Source: an uncultured Lachnospiraceae bacterium (lineage in GTDB: Bacteria > Bacillota_A > Clostridia > Lachnospirales > Lachnospiraceae). From it: a DNA stretch of 11,478 nucleotides. The stretch lies in NCBI GenBank assembly GCA_902773195.1, contig CACYDL010000231.1, positions 1-11,478 of the forward strand. The letters run 5' to 3'. Positions 5,294-11,478 of the stretch are shown here, one piece after another (the stretch's first letter is position 1; the number at the start of each line of letters is the position of its first letter). Position numbers and translations under genes: made by a program. The notes below the pieces were generated by a model. It saw only the letters and a list, made by a program, of their open reading frames with translations. It was not told the DNA's origin and did no database searches.

Positions 5294-7462
5294 ATGATGA
5301 CAAAGAGAGAGTATGAATTGGGTTCCATCACCGCGTGTTACCTTGTGGATGAGGAACGGAGAGTAGGCCTTATGCTTCTCCCCTCCTCCGCCGGGGACCG
5401 GCTCCTGCCGCTCAAGGAGGTGCAGACCGACCCGCTGGTTCAGGTCAAGCTCATCGGGGACGTGTATCAGGGCGCCTACGCGCCGGGTCACACGCTCAGG
5501 GATTCCGAGAGCGCCATGCGGCTTAAGCTGGTGGAACAGAAAGAGTACCGGCAGACTTCCTCCGAACCGGGCGGCCGGGACCGGACGGTGATCGAGACGG
5601 TTCTCGGGGACGAAAGAGGATACCGCGCCGTTCATACGCTCATCTGGGAGGAAGGCGCGCCGTATCTTCGGTGCAGCACCTGCTTTGAGAACGCGGGTTC
5701 TTCCCCGGTGCGGCTGGAGCTGCTCTCCAGCTTTTCGCTGACCGGCATTTCGCCCTTTACGGAAGGCGAATGCGCCGGCGCAATCAGGGTGCACCGGATC
5801 CAGTCCCGCTGGAGTCAGGAAGGACGCCTTCTGACGCAGACGCTGGAGGAGCTGCAGCTCGAGAAGAGCTGGGGCGGCGGCGCCGTGCGGTGCGAGCGCT
5901 TCGGACAGGTCGGCTCCATGCCGGTGAACCACTATTTTCCGTTCCTGGCGGTCGAAGATACGAACGCGGGCGTGATATGGGGCGCGCAGCTGGCCGTCCC
6001 CGCGTCCTGGCAGATGGAGATATACAGGATCGATGAGAACATCGCCGTCAGCGGAGGGCTGGCGGACCGGGAGTTCGGCCACTGGGTCAAAGCCCTGGAG
6101 CCGGGAGAGCGGTTCGCGGGACCGGAGGCGGTCCTGTCCGTGGCGGAGGGAATCTGTCTGGACGAGTTCTGCCAGCGCCTGACAAAGGCGGGGGAAGCCG
6201 CGGCGGACGCCGGGCCGGCTTCCGAGCAGGACCTTCCCGTCATGTTCAACGAATACTGCACCACCTGGGGCTGTCCCTCCCATGACAACATCCGCGAGAT
6301 CGTCGGGGCCGTGAAGGGAAAGGGCTTTGCCTATTTCATGATCGACGCGGGATGGTATAAAAAGGACGGCGTTCCCTGGGACAACAGCATGGGCGATTAT
6401 ATCCCGTCCGGGACGCTGTTTCCGGAAGGACTGGATAAAACCATGGCTTTGATCCGGGACGCCGGGATGGTTCCGGGCCTCTGGTTCGAGATGGAAAATG
6501 TGGGCAGGGACGCGGACGCCTACGCGCTGACGGATCACCTGCTGCACCGGGACGGGACGGTCCTTACCACCACCCGGCGCCGGTTCTGGGATATGCAGGA
6601 CCCCTGGGTGCGGGATTACCTGCGGGAGCGCGTGATCGGGACGCTGCGCCGGTACGGCTGCGGCTACATCAAGATCGATTACAACGACACGATCGGCGTC
6701 GGCTGCGACGGGGCGGAATCTCCGGGCGAAGGCCTGCGCCGCAACATGTACGCGACGATGGATTTCATCCGGGAGATCCGGGAGGCGATACCGGGCGTTG
6801 TCGTGGAGAACTGCGCGTCCGGAGGGCACAGGCTGGAGCCGGGCTTCATGGGAGCGACGGCGATGGCCTCATTTTCCGACGCGCATGAATGCCCGGAAAT
6901 ACCGATCATCGCGGCCTGCCTGCACCGGGTGATCCTCCCGCGCCAGAGCCAGATCTGGGCCGTGATCCGGCAGACCGACGATCTGAAGCGGATCGCGTAT
7001 TCGATCGCCAATACCTTCCTCGGGAGAATGTGCCTCTCCGGCGACGTCACGCATCTGTCCGAGGCGCAGTGGGACGTGATCGACCGGGGCATCGCCTTTT
7101 ACCGCTCGATCGTTCCGATAATCCGGAACGGCGTCAGCTATATCGTGAGCAGGCCTGTGAAGCAGGTCCGCCAACCGGAGGGATGGCAGGGCGTGCTGAG
7201 AGTGGGAGAGAACGGCGAGGCGCTGGTGCTGATTCATACCTTTGCCGGGCAGATCGGAGGCGCGGGCGCCGGATCCGACGGGGCCTGCGATGCCGATATT
7301 CCGGAGCGCATCGAAATCGGCCTGCCGGAAAAGGCCGGCTGGAGGATCCTGTCCGTTTACTCTGACACGGAGGAAACGGCGGAGTTGGATGGGGCGAAAC
7401 TGGTGTATCGCCCCAGAGAAAACTGGAAAGCGGCCGCTTTCCGCCTGGGATGTGAAGATTAA
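5294..7462 (+). CDS. GH36 alpha-galactosidase
   Basis: This 722-residue protein has full GH36 architecture: an N-terminal beta-sandwich (about residues 1-310), a catalytic (beta/alpha)8 barrel (about 315-630) and a C-terminal beta domain. The nucleophile motif is YIKIDYND with D462. The acid/base motif is SFSDAHE with D529, 67 residues later, close to the spacing in characterised GH36 enzymes. Also visible are WFEMENV and the conserved VENCASGGHRLEPG stretch. The enzyme should hydrolyse terminal alpha-1,6-galactosyl units from melibiose, raffinose or stachyose with retention of configuration; related activity on alpha-N-acetylgalactosamine cannot be excluded. No signal peptide is seen, so it is probably cytoplasmic. 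I chose ATG 5294 because GGGAGGG lies 6 bases upstream; in-frame starts also exist at GTG 5264 and ATG 5273. It converges with a second clan GH-D gene. Confidence 0.93.
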   Translation: MMTKREYELGSITACYLVDEERRVGLMLLPSSAGDRLLPLKEVQTDPLVQVKLIGDVYQGAYAPGHTLRDSESAMRLKLVEQKEYRQTSSEPGGRDRTVIETVLGDERGYRAVHTLIWEEGAPYLRCSTCFENAGSSPVRLELLSSFSLTGISPFTEGECAGAIRVHRIQSRWSQEGRLLTQTLEELQLEKSWGGGAVRCERFGQVGSMPVNHYFPFLAVEDTNAGVIWGAQLAVPASWQMEIYRIDENIAVSGGLADREFGHWVKALEPGERFAGPEAVLSVAEGICLDEFCQRLTKAGEAAADAGPASEQDLPVMFNEYCTTWGCPSHDNIREIVGAVKGKGFAYFMIDAGWYKKDGVPWDNSMGDYIPSGTLFPEGLDKTMALIRDAGMVPGLWFEMENVGRDADAYALTDHLLHRDGTVLTTTRRRFWDMQDPWVRDYLRERVIGTLRRYGCGYIKIDYNDTIGVGCDGAESPGEGLRRNMYATMDFIREIREAIPGVVVENCASGGHRLEPGFMGATAMASFSDAHECPEIPIIAACLHRVILPRQSQIWAVIRQTDDLKRIAYSIANTFLGRMCLSGDVTHLSEAQWDVIDRGIAFYRSIVPIIRNGVSYIVSRPVKQVRQPEGWQGVLRVGENGEALVLIHTFAGQIGGAGAGSDGACDADIPERIEIGLPEKAGWRILSVYSDTEETAELDGAKLVYRPRENWKAAAFRLGCED

Positions 7463-7470
7463 GCCCGGAC

Positions 7471-7526
7471 CGGGGTGTGACTGCCCGTCCGGCCCCCTTT
7501 CAGGGGCCCGTTCGTTTCACACCCCG
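7471..7526. terminator. Nested hairpin between convergent glycosidase genes
   Basis: The outer arms CGGGGTGTGA (7471-7480) and TCACACCCCG (7517-7526) are perfectly complementary. Inside them GGCCCC (7491-7496) pairs with GGGGCC (7503-7508). It begins 8 bases after the GH36 stop and 55 bases beyond the stop of the opposite gene. There is no T-run on either strand, so the case for an intrinsic terminator is structural only. It could serve both strands or act as a 3' end stabiliser. Confidence 0.5.
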
Positions 7527-7580
7527 TCTAAACAGCGAGAATCTTTGAAACCGGGAAGCCGGGAACTGGGTGAGGCGGGT

Positions 7581-9698
7581 TTACCACCTCACGCACAGTA
7601 CCGCCTTCCCGGTGTCTTCTTTCAGAGGCAGTGTGGAGACGCCGTCAGCACGGAGGATCTGCCCGGTGACGTCCTCGCCGTTGAGCTCCGCCTTTTTGTA
7701 TGGTTCGTCGGTAAGCCAGGAGACGGTGCCGGTCTGATGAAGGATCACGGTCGTGCTGTGTGAAGTCTCGATAACACTCTCCACGGCGGTAAAGCCGGCG
7801 TATTTCTCCGTCAGTCCCAGACAAGACAGCCGGTGATGATCCGGGAGAATGATATACCAGCCGTAGCCCCGGGCGGGCGTCGTCCCCTCGAAGCGTTCCT
7901 CTTCTCCGACGGAATACGCCTTTTTTTCAAACCAGTCATAGACCCGGTACCGCCGGGCCTTTTCCAGCTCGGGAATGTCGCCCGGCGCGAAGGAGAAGGT
8001 CTGCCGATCCTCCGTCAGATTGAAGACGGCGATGCCTCCCGCGACGCCATTGCCCCACGGGGCCGCGTTGTGGAGCTTCAGCACGCCGCCCTTTGTCGGA
8101 TCGTCAAAGATGCAGTCTTCCGTGGGCCTGGCGGAGCGGCTCATCATGAGGAGCGTGCCGTCCTGATAGATCAGGGGCGTAAGGACAGAGGGGTCCGTCT
8201 CACCCACGCGGTCGCTGAAGTACACAGGCCCTCCGCTGACGGCCCGCAGCAGACTGTGCTTTTTTCCGTCGGGGTGGCTGGTCCAGAACATATCCCAGTC
8301 GCAGCAGTAGAGCTCGTCGTGGTAGATCGCGTTGTAGGCGTTTTCCAGGAGATGCTCGGTGAAGCTTCCCTCCCGGTCGGGGAAGAAATCGTCGCTGTTG
8401 CGGGAAACGGCGGACGCGGGGCGGGCGAGGACGTTTTCCATGGCCATTCCCATGCAGTTGATGATGGCGTTGTCCATCACCGCGGCGCCGCTCTCCAGCG
8501 CCTCGTTCATTCCCCGGACCGCGGAGCTGACGGGCAAGGTGTTCTCGAAATACCGCGCGGCGGTGCTCTGGCCGTCCACCTTCACAAAATCAATGCCCTC
8601 CCGGCGCAGGAGCTGATACCAGCGGCGGTAAAAATCCGCGCCGCGGCCGGGGGCCGGCACCAGCTGGCCGTTGACGCACGCTGTCAGGCAGTCCGCCGCC
8701 TGACGCGCCGCTTCCGATCCTTTCTCAATGCCGTTCCAGTAGCCGCCCAGCGCGTGCCAGACCCCGAACTTCCGTATGGGGGAGTTTTGGCGGATCTCCT
8801 CCGTCATCCTGAGGAATCCGTTGGGGAATTTCTGTTTGTCCGGAGCGAAGTCCGTGAGGCAGGTGCCGCGGGTGCTCATCCATCCGTCGTCAATGATCAT
8901 CCACCGGACGGGGACGGATTTTTCGGCAAATTCCGCCGCCTTCTGCCGGAGGCCCGTTTCATCCACCTCCGTGTAGAACGCGTTCCAGCTGCACCAGCCC
9001 AGACTTTTGAAATGCGCCGGAACGCGCCGGTCTTCGCGCATGGGGATTCCTTTTTCCCGGGCCAGATAAGTGAAGGCGCGATGCACCGCTTCCGACACGG
9101 TGCCGCCCTCCGCGAGGACAAAGAGCGGCTCCTCCAGGCTCATATAGCCGCCCACACCGGCGCTCAGCTCCAGACAGAGCTCTGTCTCCGTTCCCCCGTT
9201 GACGGCGGCTTTCCACTCGCGGCCGACCATGGGGACGAGGCAGGCGAAGCTCTCCCTGCCCTTCAGCAGAAGAACCTGGGTCCTCGCCGGAATGTCTTCG
9301 AAACGTTCCGCAAAGGCGGGGCGGGTCCACCAGTCGCTGAACAGATACAGCGCGGTCATTTTCTCCGGCTTCGGGTCGATCGGCACATACACGCGGACCG
9401 GATTCCTCTGGGCCAGGCCGTCGAGGATCCAGTGATCTTCCGGGATCAGGCTGAGACGGAGAGACACGAGCTGAAGATGCGGATCGGGCCGCTGCTCTTC
9501 AAGGCGGACAGAGAGCTTGCCCGTGACGCTGCCTTTCTCTGCGCCGGCAGAGGAACCGCCCGTGACGCCGCTGTTCTCCGAACCGGCAGAGGATTCACCT
9601 GGGACGCCGCCCTCCTGACATACGGGGACAGCCGCTTCGAGTACTTCGCCGCTTTGGCGGCAGATGGTCAGTTTGAACTGAGTAAAGGATTTCATCAT
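7581..9698 (-). CDS. Raffinose synthase/Sip1-type GH36-clan glycosidase
   Basis: This 705-residue protein matches the raffinose synthase/seed imbibition protein (Sip1) branch of GH36. Visible landmarks are LGWCSWNAFYTEVDETGL, WMIIDDGW, FVKVDGQ with nucleophile D375, SRNSDDFFP with acid/base D436 (or D437), and CDWDMFWTSHP. The last two are characteristic of this branch. Plant members transfer galactose from galactinol or hydrolyse alpha-galactosides. Bacterial members are usually taken as alpha-galactosidases, which is the safer call here. No signal peptide is seen. Residues 32-70 form an unusual Gly/Ser-rich insert made of 13-residue repeats inside the N-terminal domain. The ATG at 9698 has GGAGGT 9 bases upstream. 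It converges with the GH36 gene, suggesting two enzymes for related alpha-galactosides under separate promoters. Confidence 0.9.
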   Translation of the reverse strand: MMKSFTQFKLTICRQSGEVLEAAVPVCQEGGVPGESSAGSENSGVTGGSSAGAEKGSVTGKLSVRLEEQRPDPHLQLVSLRLSLIPEDHWILDGLAQRNPVRVYVPIDPKPEKMTALYLFSDWWTRPAFAERFEDIPARTQVLLLKGRESFACLVPMVGREWKAAVNGGTETELCLELSAGVGGYMSLEEPLFVLAEGGTVSEAVHRAFTYLAREKGIPMREDRRVPAHFKSLGWCSWNAFYTEVDETGLRQKAAEFAEKSVPVRWMIIDDGWMSTRGTCLTDFAPDKQKFPNGFLRMTEEIRQNSPIRKFGVWHALGGYWNGIEKGSEAARQAADCLTACVNGQLVPAPGRGADFYRRWYQLLRREGIDFVKVDGQSTAARYFENTLPVSSAVRGMNEALESGAAVMDNAIINCMGMAMENVLARPASAVSRNSDDFFPDREGSFTEHLLENAYNAIYHDELYCCDWDMFWTSHPDGKKHSLLRAVSGGPVYFSDRVGETDPSVLTPLIYQDGTLLMMSRSARPTEDCIFDDPTKGGVLKLHNAAPWGNGVAGGIAVFNLTEDRQTFSFAPGDIPELEKARRYRVYDWFEKKAYSVGEEERFEGTTPARGYGWYIILPDHHRLSCLGLTEKYAGFTAVESVIETSHSTTVILHQTGTVSWLTDEPYKKAELNGEDVTGQILRADGVSTLPLKEDTGKAVLCVRW
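9489..9605 (-). repeat. 39-bp (13-residue) tandem repeat inside the Sip1-type gene
   Basis: Two clear 39-bp units (9567-9605 and 9528-9566, 28 of 39 positions identical by hand) and a decayed third (9489-9527) encode VPGESSAGSENSG, VTGGSSAGAEKGS and VTGKLSVRLEEQR. The units keep the frame. They form a low-complexity insert between early strands of the N-terminal domain, probably a surface loop. Confidence 0.75.
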
Positions 9699-9740
9699 TC
9701 TCTCATTACCTCCGTCAGCGAGGTTGTCCGGTGCATAAGT

Positions 9741-9770
9741 ATTATAATGCCGCGGGAGGTGGCGTGTACA
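9741..9770 (-). promoter_or_regulatory. Promoter of the Sip1-type gene
   Basis: On the minus strand a perfect -10 TATAAT lies at 9746-9741, about 42 bases before the start codon. A -35-like TGTACA (9770-9765) sits 18 bases further upstream and matches TTGACA at four of six positions. The expected transcript leader is about 35 bases. No operator was recognised. Confidence 0.6.
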
Positions 9771-9801
9771 TGGTTTCGTGTGCGGTCATCCGGAGCGGCT
9801 G

Positions 9802-9901
9802 AAGGAAGGAAAGGCATGTGGATAAGCTGTCTGTCCGGAGAAAGAAGCGGCATGCGGGTAAGCCGTCTGTCCGGAGAAGGAAACGGCATGCGGATAAGCC
9901 G
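9802..9901. repeat. 36-bp direct tandem repeat in the divergent intergenic region
   Basis: Two near-identical 36-bp units lie head to tail at 9822-9857 and 9858-9893, sharing cores GTCTGTCCGGAGA and CGGCATGCGG. A partial copy follows (from 9894, ATAAGCCG), and a remnant of the unit end precedes (about 9802-9821). Both strands read open across the array because 36 is a multiple of three. Short ORFs on both strands (9818-10021 plus, 9695-9958 minus) therefore contain 12-residue Arg-rich repeats, but neither looks like a gene. The array lies between the two divergent promoters. Confidence 0.8.
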
Positions 9902-9940
9902 CCGGACCTGTGTCCGGCATCTGCCCGGAGCGGTTCTGAC

Positions 9941-9969
9941 TTGTCCGCCGCGGAGCATTCTGATACGAT
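9941..9969 (+). promoter_or_regulatory. Possible promoter of the double-flavodoxin gene
   Basis: TTGTCC (9941-9946) and TACGAT (9964-9969), each matching four of six consensus positions, are separated by 17 bases and lie about 95 bases before the start. This is the best candidate seen upstream of the gene, but it is weak. Confidence 0.3.
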
Positions 9970-10065
9970 GAATCCGAGACAGACGCCGGATTTGCGAAAG
10001 GAATCAGGCGTAAGGAGATAAAACAGGCAAAATGGTTTTGCCGGAAATGGGAGGACATGACGCAG

Positions 10066-11478
10066 ATGCGGGTACTTGTCATAAACGGCTCTCCCGCGGG
10101 GGAGAACAGCATAACGCTGCAGACGGTCCATTTTATCGCGAAGTTCTATCAGAAGACAAGCTTTGAGATACTGCACGCGGGTCAGAAAATAAAGAGCTTT
10201 GAGAAGAATTTTGACGAGGCGGCGGAAGCCCTCGGAAGAGCAGATCTGATCCTTTTCTGCTATCCGGTCTACACGTTCCTTGTGCCCGCGCAGCTTCACC
10301 GGTTTATCGAGCTGATCAAAGAGAGCGGAGCGGATCTCTCCGGAAAATACGCGACCCAGATATCCACGTCCAAGCATTTTTACGATATCACGGCCCATGC
10401 GTTTATCCGGGATATCTGTCAGGATCTGGGGCTTCGGTACGTCCGGGGCCTGTCCGCGGATATGGAGGACCTTCTCGGCAGGAAGGGACAGAAAGAGGCG
10501 CTGGCATTTTTCAGATATGTCCGCTGGAATATGAAGCGGGGATACTGTGAGCCGTACCCGGACCGGAAGGATGGCCCGGCACAGAGAGACGACCGGGAAG
10601 GCCGGGAAGGCGGGGACAGCCGGGAAGACCGGGAATACCGGGAATGCGGGGACAGCCGGGAAGGCCGGGAATGCGGGAAAGGCGGGAAAGACCGGCCCTT
10701 CGCGGAAGATTCCCCGAAGGAGCGCCGGGCCTCCGGCCGGAGGATTGCCGTCGTGGCCGACCTGCCGGTACAGGGAGAGGAATCGGCGCTGAGGGACATG
10801 GTCGACGCCTTTACGGCGGCGTCCTCGGCGTCCTGCGACGTGATCAATATCAGGGAGTTTCCGTTCCGGGGCGGGTGCCTCGGCTGCTTCCACTGCGCCG
10901 CGGACGGGACGTGCGTCTATCAGGACGGGTTCGACACCTTCCTGCGGGAGAACATTCAGAAGGCGGACGCCGTCGTTTATGCGTTTGCGGTCAGGGATCA
11001 CTCGATGGGAAGCCTTTTCAAGACGTTTGACGACAGGCAGTTCTGCAACGGCCACCGCACGGTAATGCGGGGAAAGCCGGTGGGCTATCTGGTGGAAGGG
11101 GATCTCTCCGATGAAACAAACCTTCAGACGGTCATGGAAGCCAGGGCCCAGGTGGGCGGCAATTTCATGGCCGGAACCGCCTGCAGCGGCCCGCTGGCGG
11201 AGGCGCAGGTCCGGCAGCTTGCGGAGACGCTGGATTACGCGGTTTCCACGGGCTATAATCCGCCGGCGAACTTCTACGGGGTGGGAGGCATGAAAATCTT
11301 CCGCGACCTGATTTACCAGATGCAGGGCATGATGAAGGAGGATCATCGGTTCTACAAGCAGCATCATCTCTACGACTTCCCGCAGAAAAGGAAGGGCATG
11401 ATTGCCGGCATGTACCTGGTGGGAGCGATGATGAACAACAAAAACCTGAAAAAGCGGATGGGCGGGAAAATGACGGAA
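10066..11478 (+). CDS. Two-domain flavodoxin-fold oxidoreductase with Isf-like cysteine motif, 3' end outside window
   Basis: The frame stays open to the window end, with 471 codons visible. Domain 1 (about residues 1-165) starts MRVLVINGSPAGENS, an FMN-binding loop of NAD(P)H-dependent FMN reductase-like proteins, and has CYPVYTFLVPAQ near 65-76. Domain 2 (from about 224) starts RRIAVVADLP. It carries GGCLGCFHCAADGTC with Cys 271, 274, 277 and 283 (CX2CX2CX5C), which matches the compact cysteine motif of archaeal iron-sulfur flavoproteins (Isf). A [4Fe-4S] cluster next to FMN is therefore plausible. The role would be cytoplasmic electron transfer from NAD(P)H or ferredoxin to an unknown acceptor. 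The linker (about 166-223) is a charged repeat tract. I chose ATG 10066 because GGGAGG lies 11 bases upstream; the in-frame ATG at 10057 is only 2 bases from it. Fused two-domain proteins of this kind occur in clostridia, to my knowledge. Confidence 0.88.
   Translation, partial: MRVLVINGSPAGENSITLQTVHFIAKFYQKTSFEILHAGQKIKSFEKNFDEAAEALGRADLILFCYPVYTFLVPAQLHRFIELIKESGADLSGKYATQISTSKHFYDITAHAFIRDICQDLGLRYVRGLSADMEDLLGRKGQKEALAFFRYVRWNMKRGYCEPYPDRKDGPAQRDDREGREGGDSREDREYRECGDSREGRECGKGGKDRPFAEDSPKERRASGRRIAVVADLPVQGEESALRDMVDAFTAASSASCDVINIREFPFRGGCLGCFHCAADGTCVYQDGFDTFLRENIQKADAVVYAFAVRDHSMGSLFKTFDDRQFCNGHRTVMRGKPVGYLVEGDLSDETNLQTVMEARAQVGGNFMAGTACSGPLAEAQVRQLAETLDYAVSTGYNPPANFYGVGGMKIFRDLIYQMQGMMKEDHRFYKQHHLYDFPQKRKGMIAGMYLVGAMMNNKNLKKRMGGKMTE
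10594..10692 (+). repeat. Eleven 9-bp tandem units encoding the inter-domain linker
   Basis: Eleven consecutive 9-bp units, most of the form CGGGAANNC or GGGGACAGC, encode triplets such as REG, RED, REY, REC, GDS and GKG. A 36-bp higher-order period is visible: GGGGACAGC recurs at 10612 and 10648. The tract is Arg/Glu/Gly-rich, almost certainly disordered, and joins the two flavodoxin-like domains. Confidence 0.85.

Noticed and set aside
5288..6829. Long minus-strand ORF (513 residues) opposite the GH36 gene
   Set aside because: Arg/His/Pro/Val-rich shadow of a well-supported GH36 enzyme on the plus strand.
9802..9901. CRISPR array suggested by 36-bp direct repeats
   Set aside because: The repeats are directly adjacent with no spacers, and no cas genes are present.
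7833..9971. Very long plus-strand ORF (712 residues) opposite the Sip1-type gene
   Set aside because: The minus-strand frame has unmistakable glycosidase motifs. The plus-strand product is a His/Arg/Ala-rich shadow, caused by GC-rich third positions that avoid stops on the other strand.
9818..10021. 67-residue GTG-start plus-strand ORF over the 36-bp repeats
   Set aside because: Its Arg/Lys-rich repeats follow the DNA repeat, there is no domain, and it lies upstream of or across the likely flavoprotein promoter.
10547..10792. Collagen-like G-x-x repeat protein on the plus strand
   Set aside because: It is an out-of-frame reading of the 9-bp repeat. The frame that links the two conserved domains is the real one.
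9742..11367. Long minus-strand ORF (541 residues) opposite the double-flavodoxin gene
   Set aside because: The plus-strand frame encodes two recognisable flavin-fold domains. The minus-strand product has no domain and contains a Phe-Pro-Ala repeat that merely mirrors the 9-bp tandem repeat.

Overview
The window looks like a chromosomal stretch from a GC-rich member of the Bacillota, most likely a gut clostridium of the Lachnospiraceae/Oscillospiraceae type. This rests on strong GGAGG-type ribosome binding sites, anaerobic redox proteins (a membrane 4Fe-4S protein, a flavodoxin, and a double flavin-fold protein with a cysteine cluster), and alpha-galactoside enzymes of the GH36/Sip1 clan. The assignment comes from gene content only, not from a database search.

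Layout: (1) 1-681, the 3' part of a membrane polyferredoxin-like protein, entering from outside the window. (2) 682-1114, a stretch without a convincing gene that carries a 14-bp perfect inverted repeat and coding-like shards. (3) 1115-2261, a two-gene unit: a four-helix membrane protein of unknown function, then a class I SAM-dependent methyltransferase. (4) 2395-4224 on the minus strand, a complete hipBA toxin-antitoxin operon with a 21-bp inverted-repeat operator over its promoter, an ATGA gene overlap and a rho-independent terminator. (5) 4467-5207, one or two very small ORFs and a short flavodoxin. (6) 5294-7462 (+) and 7581-9698 (-), two convergent clan GH-D glycosidase genes, a GH36 alpha-galactosidase and a raffinose-synthase/Sip1-type protein, separated by a nested hairpin. 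(7) 9699-10065, a promoter region shared by two divergent genes and carrying a 36-bp tandem repeat. (8) 10066 to the window end, a large protein with two flavodoxin-like domains joined by a linker made of a 9-nt tandem repeat. The reading frame is still open at the right edge.

The two glycosidases plausibly act together on raffinose-family or other alpha-galactosides. The redox proteins are compatible with low-potential electron handling in an anaerobe, but they are spread over separate units and nothing proves that they share a pathway. The hipBA operon is self-contained and looks like an accessory module.

No wholly new multi-gene system can be demonstrated from this sequence alone. The features most worth a second look are the clustering of three unrelated in-frame-length tandem repeats within about 1.2 kb (9489-10692), the two-domain flavoprotein, and the hipBA operator.
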